Shown here: positions 12,821 through 20,864 of the stretch, in pieces
Layout of the letters: each line of letters begins with the position of its first letter
Numbering within the stretch: the first letter of the stretch is position 1
Assembly: GCA_002305725.1 (NCBI GenBank)
Contig: DBQM01000047.1
Span: forward strand, 1-24,194
Origin: Ruminococcus sp. UBA1394
GTDB lineage: Bacteria; Bacillota; Clostridia; Oscillospirales; Ruminococcaceae
Reading direction: 5' to 3'
DNA: 24,194 bases
Position numbers and translations under genes: made by a program
The notes under the pieces: model-generated
Databases searched by the model: none
What the model was told of the DNA's origin: nothing
Seen by the model: only the letters and a program-made list of their open reading frames with translations

Positions 12821-14974
12821 ATGGAAATTAAAATTGCGCTTGCGGGAAATCCGAACGCAGGCAAAACAACGCTTTTCAATGCTCTGACAGGTTCTAATCA
12901 GTTTGTGGGAAACTGGCCGGGCGTTACCGTTGAAAAGAAAGAAGGAAAACTGAAAGGTCACAAAGATGTTATAATCACCGACCTTCCGGGTATCTACTCC
13001 CTTTCGCCCTACACTCTTGAAGAAGTTGTGGCGAGAAATTATCTTATAAACGAACGTCCGGACGCCATTCTCAATATCATTGACGGCACGAATCTTGAAA
13101 GAAACCTTTATCTCACAACTCAGCTCACAGAGCTTGGCATTCCGGTTGTGTGTGCGCTTAATATGATGGACGTTGTACGCAAAAACGGTGACAAAATCAA
13201 TACAGAACAGCTTTCAGAGGCGCTCGGATGTCCGGTTGTGGAAATTTCAGCCCTAAAAGGTACGGGCATAAAAGAGGCGGCAGATGCGGCAGTCGAGGCG
13301 GCGGTTTCCCGTGCGATAACAGTTCCGAAGCACGAATTCTGCGGCTGTGCCGAACACGCCATTGCCCATATTGAAGAGGCAGTACTTCACGACATTCCGG
13401 AGGAACAGCAGAGATGGTACGCTGTAAAATTATTTGAGCGTGACGAAAAAGTTTATGAAACTCTCAGCATCTCAGACGAGGTGAAAAATCACATTGAGGC
13501 TGACATTGCCGCCGCTGAAAAGGAAATGGACGACGACAGCGAAAGCATTATCACAAACGAGCGTTACATATACATTGCCTCTATCATCAAAAACTGTCTT
13601 AAAAAGAAGAACAAGGGCGGTTTGACGGTTTCAGACAAAATTGACAAGATTGTAACAAACCGCTGGCTTGCTCTGCCGATTTTTGCGGCGGTTGTGTTTA
13701 TTGTCTACTATGTTTCCATAACGACCGTAGGCGGCTGGGCTACCGACTGGACAAACGATGTTTTCTTTGGTGAGTGGATAATTCCCGGAGCACGTTCCAT
13801 ACTTGAAGGTGTTGGATGTGCGGACTGGCTGACAGGACTTGTGGTTGATGGCATTATCGGCGGTGTGGGTGCAGTTCTGGGATTTGTTCCACAGATGCTT
13901 GTGCTGTTTATCTTCCTTGCATTTCTTGAGTCGTGCGGATATATGGCAAGGATTGCATTCGTAATGGACAGGATATTCAGAAAATTCGGACTTTCGGGTA
14001 AATCCTTTATCCCAATGCTTATCGGCACAGGCTGCGGTGTACCTGCTGTTATGGCAAGCCGTACTATCGAAAATGACCGTGACCGACGCATGACTATCAT
14101 GACGACAACGTTTATTCCGTGCGGTGCAAAACTCCCCATTATCGGACTTATAGCAGGCGCACTTTTTAATAATGCAGGCTGGGTTGCGACCTCCGCATAT
14201 TTCATCGGAATGGCAGCTATCATCATTTCGGGAATCATGCTCAAAAAGACAAAAATGTTTTCTGGCGACCCTGCCCCCTTTGTAATGGAACTTCCCGCAT
14301 ATCATCTTCCCACCGTTAGCAATGTTCTCCGTTCAATGTGGGAGCGTGGCTGGTCCTTTATCAAAAAAGCGGGAACGATAATTCTTCTTTCAACTGTGGT
14401 ACTTTGGTTCCTGCAAAGCTTCGGCATTGAAAACGGCAGTTTCGGTATGACAGATGAGCTTGACAACTCCGTCCTTGCAAAGATAGGCGGCATTATTGCG
14501 CCCATTTTCGCACCACTCGGCTGGGGTGACTGGAAAGCTGCCGTTGCCGCGGTTACCGGACTTATCGCCAAAGAAAATGTTGTTGCCACATTCGGTACGC
14601 TGTTCCACTTTGGCGGCGAAATTTCAGAAAATGGTGACGAGATATGGGGTCTTATGACAGCAAGTTTCACCGCACTTTCGGGTTATTCCTTCCTTGTGTT
14701 CAACCTTCTCTGCGCACCGTGCTTTGCGGCAATGGGCGCTATCAGACGTGAGATGAACAATCCGAAATGGACTGCTTTTGCGATAGCTTATCAGTGTGTG
14801 TTTGCCTACGCTGTTTCCCTTATTGTTTACCAGTTCGGACTCCTCTTCACAGGCAATGCAAACATTATCGGGCTTATCTTTGCAGCGGCAGTTGCGGCGT
14901 TTATCATCTATATGCTTGTCAGACCGTACAGAGAGAGCAGTCACCTTAAATCAGCAGTAAAAGTCAGTGCGTAA
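12821..14974 (+). CDS. feoB: Ferrous iron transporter FeoB
   Basis: A 717-residue inner-membrane Fe2+ transporter with an N-terminal G-domain. GTPase motifs: P-loop GNPNAGKT (9-16), G2 around GVTVEKKEG, DLPG (54-57) and NMMD (114-117). A helical linker domain follows, then from about 285 the multi-spanning membrane part with the two Gate motifs, GTGCGVPAVMASRT (about 405) and LLCAPCFAAMGAIRRE (about 630). The size is normal for the family. Ribosome site AAGAAAGGA. It follows two FeoA genes and is followed by a FeoB-associated cysteine peptide, so the locus is complete for ferrous iron uptake. Confidence 0.97.
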   Translation: MEIKIALAGNPNAGKTTLFNALTGSNQFVGNWPGVTVEKKEGKLKGHKDVIITDLPGIYSLSPYTLEEVVARNYLINERPDAILNIIDGTNLERNLYLTTQLTELGIPVVCALNMMDVVRKNGDKINTEQLSEALGCPVVEISALKGTGIKEAADAAVEAAVSRAITVPKHEFCGCAEHAIAHIEEAVLHDIPEEQQRWYAVKLFERDEKVYETLSISDEVKNHIEADIAAAEKEMDDDSESIITNERYIYIASIIKNCLKKKNKGGLTVSDKIDKIVTNRWLALPIFAAVVFIVYYVSITTVGGWATDWTNDVFFGEWIIPGARSILEGVGCADWLTGLVVDGIIGGVGAVLGFVPQMLVLFIFLAFLESCGYMARIAFVMDRIFRKFGLSGKSFIPMLIGTGCGVPAVMASRTIENDRDRRMTIMTTTFIPCGAKLPIIGLIAGALFNNAGWVATSAYFIGMAAIIISGIMLKKTKMFSGDPAPFVMELPAYHLPTVSNVLRSMWERGWSFIKKAGTIILLSTVVLWFLQSFGIENGSFGMTDELDNSVLAKIGGIIAPIFAPLGWGDWKAAVAAVTGLIAKENVVATFGTLFHFGGEISENGDEIWGLMTASFTALSGYSFLVFNLLCAPCFAAMGAIRREMNNPKWTAFAIAYQCVFAYAVSLIVYQFGLLFTGNANIIGLIFAAAVAAFIIYMLVRPYRESSHLKSAVKVSA

Positions 14975-14986
14975 TGGAGGGTTACT

Positions 14987-15142
14987 ATGGCTACGTTTAT
15001 AATCGGTCTGATTGTCGCAGCGGTTCTGTTTCTTGCGGCAAGGCAGATGTATAAGGATAAGAGATCGGGTAAATCTCTCTGCGGCGGAAAGTGTTCTGAC
15101 TGTCACGGCTGTTGTTCATGCAAAGAGATTCCCAAAAAGTGA
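14987..15142 (+). CDS. FeoB-associated Cys-rich membrane protein
   Basis: A 51-residue peptide: a single membrane helix MATFIIGLIVAAVLFLAAR, a basic turn, then a cytosolic cluster LCGGKCSDCHGCCSC with six cysteines and one histidine. It fits the FeoB-associated family that follows feoB in many Firmicutes and may pass or sense iron at the pore, though the role is unproven. Ribosome site ATGGAGGGTTACT, 12 bases after the feoB stop. It closes the operon before a strong terminator. Confidence 0.9.
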   Translation: MATFIIGLIVAAVLFLAARQMYKDKRSGKSLCGGKCSDCHGCCSCKEIPKK

Positions 15143-15158
15143 ATAGCTGAATGAATGA

Positions 15159-15190
15159 AAAATCCTCCCTGTGTTATGGGAGGATTTTAA
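15159..15190 (+). terminator. Intrinsic terminator of the feo operon
   Basis: AAAATCCTCCC, 8-base loop, GGGAGGATTTT: an 11-bp perfect stem with flanking A and T runs, likely able to work in both directions for the convergent gene at 15199. Confidence 0.9.
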
Positions 15191-15198
15191 TTATAAAT

Positions 15199-15456
15199 TT
15201 ACTTCTTTTTATGTTTTTTAACTTCGCATATTACCCAAATTCCCACTATCACAATGTAAGCTGCCGCCAACATAACAGGTTCTGATTCATTTCTGCGAAC
15301 AGCCATTACAACTAAAAAAGCCACCACTCCTGCCAAAACTGCGATACCTATGCAGACTAAAATAACTTTTACATATTTAGCGCATCTTTTGGAGTCAACC
15401 GCATCGCCTATTATTTCCAGGACCACTTCCAATATTATCTCAAAAATTTCTTCCAT
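15199..15456 (-). CDS. Small membrane protein of unknown function
   Basis: An 85-residue protein starting at ATG 15456, 7 bases after GAGGAA; the upstream TTG at 15471 would use the ribosome site as coding sequence and is rejected. An acidic amphipathic N-terminus (MEEIFEIILEVVLEIIGDAV) leads to two membrane spans (about 31-51, VKVILVCIGIAVLAGVVAFL, and about 60-78, PVMLAAAYIVIVGIWVICE) and a lysine-rich tail. I do not recognise a family. It stands alone. Confidence 0.65.
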   Translation of the reverse strand: MEEIFEIILEVVLEIIGDAVDSKRCAKYVKVILVCIGIAVLAGVVAFLVVMAVRRNESEPVMLAAAYIVIVGIWVICEVKKHKKK

Positions 15457-15544
15457 AGAAATATTCCTCAAAATATTTTGTGTCTATTTGTTACAATAAT
15501 TATATCATTTTTCAGCAATATACGCAAGCAAAATCATATCGGCA

Positions 15545-15584
15545 AAAAAAACATCGTCCTGCAAGCAACAGAGCGATGTTTTTT
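15545..15584 (-). terminator. Intrinsic terminator of the rubrerythrin gene
   Basis: ACATCG, a 17-base loop and CGATGT, flanked by A-run and T-run, giving a T-tract of eight on the minus strand and six on the plus strand. Confidence 0.75.
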
Positions 15585-15613
15585 AGTGTATGAAGAAGTG
15601 TTAATATATCTGA

Positions 15614-16162
15614 TTAACCGAAGTATCTCTTGAGAAGACCTTCAAATGCACAGCCGTGACGAGCCTCGTCCTTAGCCATTTCATGTACAGTATCGTGGAT
15701 AGCGTCGAGGTTGAGTTCCTTAGCTCTTGCAGCAAGCTTCTTCTTGCCTTCACAAGCGCCGTTTTCAGCCATAACTCTCATTTCAAGGTTCTTCTTTGTT
15801 GAATCTGTTACAACTTCGCCGAGGAGTTCAGCAAACTTTGCAGCGTGCTCAGCTTCTTCGTAAGCAGCCTTTTCCCAGTAAAGACCGATTTCCGGATAGC
15901 CTTCTCTGTGAGCAACTCTTGCCATTGCAAGATACATACCAACTTCTGAACATTCGCCGTTGAAGTTTTCTCTTAAACCTTCAATGATTTCCGGGTCAAC
16001 ACCCTTTGCAACGCCTACAACGTGCTGGTCAGCCCATGCCATGCCTGCTGTTTCCTTAGCCTCTGTGAACTTTGAAGCAGGTGCCTTGCACTGTGGACAT
16101 GATTCCGGAGCAGCCTCGCCCTCATATACATAACCGCAAACTGAACAAATAAATTTCTTCAT
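15614..16162 (-). CDS. Reverse-type rubrerythrin (peroxide-reducing, rubredoxin at N-terminus)
   Basis: A 182-residue protein starting at ATG 16162 behind GGAGGATTTTACA. Residues 1-34 are a rubredoxin iron site with Cys6, Cys9, Cys22 and Cys25. The rest is a four-helix ferritin-like domain with the di-iron Glu/His pattern (ECSEVGMYLAMARVAHREGY, YEEAEHAAKFAELL, and MAKDEARHGCAFEGLLKRYF). The order, rubredoxin first, is that of reverse rubrerythrins, which reduce hydrogen peroxide in anaerobes using NADH through a reductase. Its promoter region (about 16195-16250) is A/T-rich and I see no clear box there. It belongs to the oxygen defence of an obligate anaerobe. Confidence 0.93.
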   Translation of the reverse strand: MKKFICSVCGYVYEGEAAPESCPQCKAPASKFTEAKETAGMAWADQHVVGVAKGVDPEIIEGLRENFNGECSEVGMYLAMARVAHREGYPEIGLYWEKAAYEEAEHAAKFAELLGEVVTDSTKKNLEMRVMAENGACEGKKKLAARAKELNLDAIHDTVHEMAKDEARHGCAFEGLLKRYFG

Positions 16163-16360
16163 TGTAAAATCCTCCAAATCAATTTCAAATGTGTTATATA
16201 TAAACATCAAAAAGTATATTCTTTCTGTGTTCACAACCTAATTATAATATATTTTTTCTGTAATGTCAACCGTTTTCAATAAGAATTCACAAACTTTTCA
16301 CACACCAGCTGTGAAATATGCAATAACAACCAGTAACCATTATCAGTTAATTTTTAAAAA

Positions 16361-16391
16361 TAAAGAAAGACGTTATTAGCGTCTTTCTTTA
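16361..16391 (-). terminator. Intrinsic terminator of the cohesin-dockerin gene
   Basis: TAAAGAAAGACG pairs with CGTCTTTCTTTA across a 7-base loop and is followed on the minus strand by TTTTT. It begins 10 bases past the stop codon. Confidence 0.85.
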
Positions 16392-16400
16392 ACCAAACAC

Positions 16401-17156
16401 TCATTTAGAAATGATTTCTCCCCAAGCATTAGCCTTGTCAGAAGCCATACCGTACCTGCAGATACCGATAGCGTCATAAAGGTCAACTGCTCCGTCTTCG
16501 TTAACGTTAGCAAAGAAATCCTGCTTCTTGTTGAATTTTTCCATAGACATCATTCTTCTTGTAACAAGAATAGCGTCATAAAGGTCAACCTTACCATCGC
16601 CGTTAGCGTCGCCTCTGAGAGCAACTTCAGTAGATGTTGTATTGCCTTCTTCAACATAAACCATGTAGTTTGTAACAGCCTTTGCGCTTTCCAGAACCTT
16701 GATTGTGCTGTTGTTGATAACAACATTCTCAAATTCACAGCTGTCTGTACAGAAGTTTGTGATAGTCTGGATTCTAACGTCAAATTCTTCGCCTTCTTCA
16801 GCGTCCTCAGGAATCTCGAATGTTAAAGTTGAAAGAACTGTATCATCCTTGAAATATGTTCCTGTGAAATTAACTAATGAAACAACGTTATCGATCTGGC
16901 AGCTTGAAACAACGCCTTCAACCTTTTTCAGTTCAAGATCGCTGTCGAAAGCAACGTCGATGTTGTAGCCTGCGCAAAGGTTACCTGTGTTAGCCATAAG
17001 GTCAACAGTAACGAATTTGCCGGCAACTGATGTAGCATCAGTTAATGTGATGGAAGCTGTACCTGACTGTGCGGATAATCTCATTGTGCTGCATGAAACA
17101 GCCATAACAGCTGTTGCGAATAATGCAGACAGTCTTCTTAATGTAGTTTTTTTCAT
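16401..17156 (-). CDS. Secreted cohesin-dockerin protein
   Basis: A 251-residue exported protein. ATG 17156 opens a signal peptide (MKKTTLRRLSALFATAVMAV, cut near residue 29-31). Residues about 33-155 have the pattern of a cohesin domain (SITLTDATSVAGKFVTVDLM, then CAGYNIDVAFDSDLELKKVE, and VLSTLTFEIPEDAEEGEEFD). Residues 181-240 are a type I dockerin with two calcium loops, DANGDGKVDLYDAI and NVNEDGAVDLYDAI. Cohesins grip dockerins to build cellulosome-like complexes, so this protein could be an adaptor. The gene has its own promoter and a 260-base leader with a c-di-GMP riboswitch, and its own terminator. Four extra cysteines lie in the cohesin part. Confidence 0.88.
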   Translation of the reverse strand: MKKTTLRRLSALFATAVMAVSCSTMRLSAQSGTASITLTDATSVAGKFVTVDLMANTGNLCAGYNIDVAFDSDLELKKVEGVVSSCQIDNVVSLVNFTGTYFKDDTVLSTLTFEIPEDAEEGEEFDVRIQTITNFCTDSCEFENVVINNSTIKVLESAKAVTNYMVYVEEGNTTSTEVALRGDANGDGKVDLYDAILVTRRMMSMEKFNKKQDFFANVNEDGAVDLYDAIGICRYGMASDKANAWGEIISK

Positions 17157-17161
17157 AATTA

Positions 17162-17186
17162 GCCCTTCTTTCAAAATTTCAAGGGC
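17162..17186 (-). promoter_or_regulatory. Hairpin over the ribosome site of the cohesin-dockerin gene
   Basis: On the minus strand GCCCTT (17186-17181) can pair with AAGGGC (17167-17162), which overlaps the Shine-Dalgarno sequence, six bases before ATG 17156. This could be the expression platform of the upstream riboswitch, controlling translation. Confidence 0.5.
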
Positions 17187-17261
17187 AATCTCATTGTTTG
17201 GGACGTATGATTTTTGATTTGAGTGCGGTGAAGCACCCGTAAACAATAATCATAGATCATT

Positions 17262-17346
17262 GTGCAACTGGCAATCATACCGTTTCTGATGAAAAAACGG
17301 GTTAGACCCTTAGCTTTGCGTCCTTACTTTTCAATAAGTTTGCCAA
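17262..17346 (-). ncRNA. Cyclic di-GMP class I riboswitch (GEMM-I)
   Basis: The minus strand reads GGCAAAC, a stem CTTATT-GAAA-AGTAAG with a GNRA tetraloop, GGACGCAAAGC, TAAGGGTCTAA, a second stem CCGTTT/AAACGG, then ATTGCCAGTTGC. The GNRA-capped stem, GGACGCAAAGC and GGGTCTAA in this order are the hallmarks of the class I cyclic di-GMP aptamer. It lies in the leader between a consensus promoter and the cohesin-dockerin gene, so that gene should answer to the second messenger. Whether binding raises or lowers expression is not readable. Confidence 0.88.
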
Positions 17347-17424
17347 AAATGTGTTTTTAAAACTGGTTTATATTCGTATGATTTGCTATAGCAGTTTTAG
17401 CATCAATGCCTTTGCTATGGTTAT

Positions 17425-17453
17425 AGTATACCACCATTTTCCTGCTATGTCAA
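17425..17453 (-). promoter_or_regulatory. Sigma-A promoter of the riboswitch-cohesin transcript
   Basis: On the minus strand TTGACA (17453-17448), 17-base spacer, TATACT (17430-17425). Transcription should start near 17418, giving a 260-base leader. The 389-base gap between genes (17157-17545) is thus accounted for by promoter, aptamer and ribosome-site hairpin. Confidence 0.85.
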
Positions 17454-17545
17454 CTATTTACGGCGTTTTCTCCATTTTGTTGTATTCGATGTGCAACGAA
17501 TTGTATACATTGCCTAAAACGTTTAATAAATTCGTAACCTTTTAG

Positions 17546-18037
17546 TTATTTTTGTTTTCTGATTGCAAGAATCGGATAGCCTTTTATATATTTTTTTACT
17601 GTTTCAGGATTCTTTTCAGCATACTCAAACACCGTATTTTCAAGCTTTTCTTTTACAAATTCCGACAACTGAGAGAGCGGACGGTCAAAAATCTCCGGAC
17701 AAACCGGCGAAACCGTTATCATGCGAAAACGTTTATCCCCGGTTTCCATGACTCTGAAAGGCCAGATACGGCAGTCAAAGGGCTTGTCCTCACCCAGAAT
17801 ACAGCCTTTTTCATGGTCAAGGGCGGGACAGTAAAAGAGTTCATCGTCAGAAAGCTCTCCGGCGTCAGTCACATAACTGCCGCCGCAGTCTGTAAAGCGT
17901 GTATCCGGTCTGAGTTCTTTCAGTTTTCGGGCGGTCTTCTCATTCATGACCGGCATTTCCCACAGGTCTGTATTGTCAAAACCGCAGCATATCCTGCATT
18001 CAGCACAGGTTTTATTGTCAAGCAGTCCTTTTAGCAT
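17546..18037 (-). CDS. YkgJ-type cysteine-cluster protein
   Basis: A 163-residue protein starting at ATG 18037 after AAGGAGATTG. Near the start lies the cluster CAECRICC (Cys11, Cys14, Cys17, Cys18), and later FTDCGGSYV, YCPALDHEKGCILGEDKPFD, CRIWPFRV and VSPVCPEIF, the pattern of the YkgJ/UPF0153 family of putative zinc- or iron-sulfur-binding proteins. The biochemical role is unknown. It is the last gene of an operon with the dockerin-bearing lysozyme, whose stop is 10 bases upstream. Confidence 0.85.
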   Translation of the reverse strand: MLKGLLDNKTCAECRICCGFDNTDLWEMPVMNEKTARKLKELRPDTRFTDCGGSYVTDAGELSDDELFYCPALDHEKGCILGEDKPFDCRIWPFRVMETGDKRFRMITVSPVCPEIFDRPLSQLSEFVKEKLENTVFEYAEKNPETVKKYIKGYPILAIRKQK

Positions 18038-18047
18038 AGCAATCTCC

Positions 18048-19967
18048 TTATTGTTCCGAAACGATTCTGCTGAGTGCGTCAATATCTTTCTGGTCGTAAA
18101 GTCCGTCGCCGTTTATGTCGGCAAGGTACACTCTTTCCGACGGAAATTCCTCTCTGCCCTCGTTGATAAACCTGTTGAGCAGAACAAGGTCGAAAATATC
18201 CCTCACGCCGTCATCATTCACGTCACCCGGAAGCTCATACATATCCGGCTCGCTGACAGTAACATCAAAGCTCTGGCGGAATCCGTTATAGGCGATAGTT
18301 ATTGTCTGAACACCCTCGATCTGCGGATTAAATCCGTCAAATGAATATGCAGTCACCTGGTTTTTGCTGCCGTTGTCGAAATATGCATACACTATCATTC
18401 CGGTAAGGTCAAGCTGCTGACCGAGAACGTATTCCGTTTTGTCCGGAAGTCTTGTTATAACAAGCTTGGTCATCTGCTTTTCGGAAACTTCCACAACGAA
18501 ATACGCCTTAAAGCTTTTATATTCGACCGGAATCGTTTTCGTTCCGGCTGTTGAATCCAGTTCGCCTACTGAATAATCAGTAATCTCCTCACGGCTCTCA
18601 TTGTCATATACCGCCTCAACTACCATGCCTGTTGTATCAAGCGCCTCGCCCTGTTTGTAGACTGTCTTTGTGGGAGGCGTTGTAATTTCAATTTTTTTCA
18701 GCTGTTTTTCTGAAACTGTAACCTTGAATTTCGCCGTTTTCTCCATGTAGGTTACTACCACGTCATACTCTCCGGCTGTCGGCTGATAGCCGTCAACGGT
18801 AAAGTCAGTAACTGTTTTTTCAGTACCGTCGCTGTATTTTGCCACAACCTCGATTCCCTCAAGGGACAGCATATCGCCCTCGTGGTACTTCGTCTTTTCA
18901 GGCTCCGACTTAATGTATATTTCCGTAAGAACAGCCGCCTCAAATTCCTGGTCGCTTACTCTTTCAGCATAGGTAAGAGCGACCCAGCCGTCCTTGTTGT
19001 CATACTTTGTCTTGCCCCATATATGCTCGTCCGCCTCAACTGTATTTGTAACGGTAAATTCAGTTTTGTAGTCCAGTACGCCGAGGGACTTGTAGCCAAG
19101 ACCCGGTCCCTCACGAAGATTTACGCCGTTTTCAGAGGTTATGCGCCATTTTTCCGATTTTCCGGTATTTTCGCTGCCGCCCTCATAGTCGATAGGACCG
19201 CCCACCATGTACTTTGAAAAGTCCAGCACGCACCACTGCTCTTTACCGTCGGCATAGGTCTTGCCCCACAGGCTTCCGTCGCACATTTTCTTTTCGGTCA
19301 CTTCGTATATGGTGTTATACATCAGAAAGCCCGATTTTTCAGCAGACGTTCCGGCGTCCTCTCTCAGATTGATACCGCTTTCGGTGTTGACTCTCCATAT
19401 TTCCGACTTGCTGTCGGTTCTGTCCGAAAGGAAAAGCTTTGTTTCTTCTTCACGGCGGTTTACAAGTCCCTGCAGAACACTTCCTCCGGCTTTTCTCCAT
19501 TCGCCGAATCCCTTTGCGATTTCAAGAAAGCTGTGCTTTTCCGAACCGTCAATAAGATAGTTTTTAAGGTCGAAATCGTCGTAAACACTCCAGATATTGC
19601 CCATATTGTAGGAAAGCGACACAAGGGCGTCAAACTGGTTCTGTTTCAGTTCGATATCATATTTATCGGCAAATTTGTTTACATAGTCCTCGTATGTACC
19701 GATAGCGTCTTTCAGCAGCTGTTCGGCTTCCTTTTCGGTGATGCCGTCGGGGTATTCGTCAGCGCCGACGCCTGTTCCGTAACCGATAGTCCACTGGCTG
19801 TAATCCCAGTATTTATACTGGCTGAATCCCTCAGCCTCTTTGATAAGGTCAATGCAGTCCTGTCCGGCTTTCATAGCGCTCCCCGCCTTAACACAGCAAA
19901 GAGGAAGCAGCATTGCCGCTGAAAGCAGAAAGGATACTGCTCTGATACACAATTTTCCGGCTTTCAT
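18048..19967 (-). CDS. Secreted GH24 lysozyme with SH3, Ig-like and dockerin domains
   Basis: A 639-residue exported cell-wall hydrolase. The signal peptide covers about 1-31. A T4/phage-type lysozyme domain (about 36-182) carries the catalytic triad in EGFSQYKYWDYSQWTIGYG (Glu46, Asp55, Thr60; the Asp-Thr spacing is one shorter than usual) and LVSLSYNMG. Two SH3-type cell-wall domains follow (about 189-255 and 272-335), then three Ig-like Big_3 repeats (about 348-417, 423-494, 498-571) and a type I dockerin (580-637, DVNDDGVRDIFDLV and DINGDGLYDQKDID). The dockerin suggests docking to a cohesin. ATG 19967 directly abuts the stop of the cohesin-dockerin gene, so the two are coupled. Confidence 0.92.
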   Translation of the reverse strand: MKAGKLCIRAVSFLLSAAMLLPLCCVKAGSAMKAGQDCIDLIKEAEGFSQYKYWDYSQWTIGYGTGVGADEYPDGITEKEAEQLLKDAIGTYEDYVNKFADKYDIELKQNQFDALVSLSYNMGNIWSVYDDFDLKNYLIDGSEKHSFLEIAKGFGEWRKAGGSVLQGLVNRREEETKLFLSDRTDSKSEIWRVNTESGINLREDAGTSAEKSGFLMYNTIYEVTEKKMCDGSLWGKTYADGKEQWCVLDFSKYMVGGPIDYEGGSENTGKSEKWRITSENGVNLREGPGLGYKSLGVLDYKTEFTVTNTVEADEHIWGKTKYDNKDGWVALTYAERVSDQEFEAAVLTEIYIKSEPEKTKYHEGDMLSLEGIEVVAKYSDGTEKTVTDFTVDGYQPTAGEYDVVVTYMEKTAKFKVTVSEKQLKKIEITTPPTKTVYKQGEALDTTGMVVEAVYDNESREEITDYSVGELDSTAGTKTIPVEYKSFKAYFVVEVSEKQMTKLVITRLPDKTEYVLGQQLDLTGMIVYAYFDNGSKNQVTAYSFDGFNPQIEGVQTITIAYNGFRQSFDVTVSEPDMYELPGDVNDDGVRDIFDLVLLNRFINEGREEFPSERVYLADINGDGLYDQKDIDALSRIVSEQ

Positions 19968-20648
19968 TTATAACTCCTTTATTATCATGCAGACATAATT
20001 CAAAATCATTGCGCTGTCTTCAGCTGTCACAGCCTTGTCGCCATTAACTTCAGCATTCGCCTGGCAGGTATATGAAAGTGCATCTTCTTTTGCGTTAAGG
20101 AGATACATATTCAGCGAAACCACGTCCGAAACGCACACTTTACCGTCGTCGTTGACATCTCCCCTTTTTATTTCCCTGGCAATTTTAAGACTTCCGTCAG
20201 ACTTTTCAAATTCCGCCTCACTCAGATCATCAGCTATTACCGAATAGCCGAGCGTCACAGGGGTCTCGGTTTCCGCCGTACCGTAAGACGGTCTGAATTT
20301 CAGAACTGCGGCTGTTCCGTCAGCCGTCTGGTTTCTGCTGTCCGACCAGACAAGTCTTATGGCATTGTCCGAGTAATCGCTGTTGCAGTAAAACGTTCCT
20401 CCGTTAAGAGCGTCACCCTGTTCGGCGTCCATAAAATACAGGGCACGGGGGTCATAGTCCACCTCAATGGAAAAAGCGGACATTCCCGTATTGTTTCTGA
20501 TATTCACTTCAATTTCCGTTGTTTCGCACTCAGCGCCGTAGCCGGCATTTATGTATATAGCCGGAGCGTCCTGCGCAGACGCATTTACCGGCGATACCGA
20601 GCCGGTCATTATTGCTGCGGCGACAAGTACAGCAGTTTTACGTTTCAT
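19968..20648 (-). CDS. Secreted cohesin-dockerin protein, second copy
   Basis: A 226-residue exported protein with signal peptide (about 1-25, cut after NASA). Residues about 30-157 form a cohesin (IEVNIRNNTGMSAFSIEVDY, then DNAIRLVWSDSRNQTADGTA, and AVLKFRPSYGTAETETPVTL). Residues 162-224 form a dockerin (RGDVNDDGKVCVSDVVSLNM; the second loop, AEVNGDKAVTAEDS, is weaker). It precedes the lysozyme with no intervening base: stop codon and next ATG touch, and AAGGAG sits in its last codons. The pair may assemble through cohesin-dockerin contacts. It differs strongly in sequence from the protein at 16401-17156. Confidence 0.85.
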   Translation of the reverse strand: MKRKTAVLVAAAIMTGSVSPVNASAQDAPAIYINAGYGAECETTEIEVNIRNNTGMSAFSIEVDYDPRALYFMDAEQGDALNGGTFYCNSDYSDNAIRLVWSDSRNQTADGTAAVLKFRPSYGTAETETPVTLGYSVIADDLSEAEFEKSDGSLKIAREIKRGDVNDDGKVCVSDVVSLNMYLLNAKEDALSYTCQANAEVNGDKAVTAEDSAMILNYVCMIIKEL

Positions 20649-20739
20649 GTTCTCATCTCCCGTTCAGTATTTCCGTATAATTCTTCACTTTAATTTTAAC
20701 ACAAAACTGCGGATTTGTAAACAGAAAAGTTTGTTCGTT

Positions 20740-20864
20740 CGTAGAAATCAATTTCTGTGAAATATAGTATTTTGTAGGGGCGAGCATTGCTCGCCCGGGT
20801 AATAAAACGCATAAGTTTCCGGGCGACCAATGGTCGCCCCTACCCAGAACAATTGATTTCCATG
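20740..20864. mobile_element. MITE-like element, 125 bp, with 9-bp target duplication
   Basis: TTGTTCGTT lies on both sides (20731-20739 and 20865-20873). The ends are inverted repeats, CGTAGAAATCAATT against CATGGAAATCAATT. Inside is a long inverted repeat of 25 bp (20774-20798 with 20819-20843), each arm being itself a hairpin (GGGCGAGCATTGCTCGCCC type). The arms differ at two positions that are compensated within each small hairpin. No coding capacity. Confidence 0.75.

Noticed and set aside
13631..14305. 224- and 178-codon minus-strand frames under feoB
   Set aside because: They are shadows of feoB, with the irregular composition usual for antisense frames of a GC-biased gene.
16220..16250. 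PerR-like box upstream of rubrerythrin
   Set aside because: Only the left half TTATAAT fits; the right half matches at about three of seven positions.
17220..17240. GGGTGC-GCACTC hairpin after the riboswitch as a terminator
   Set aside because: The stem is short with a wobble and is followed by AAATCAAAAATC, not a T-run.
17552..18034. 160-codon plus-strand frame
   Set aside because: Antisense to the YkgJ-type gene, with no ribosome site and Phe-rich shadow composition.
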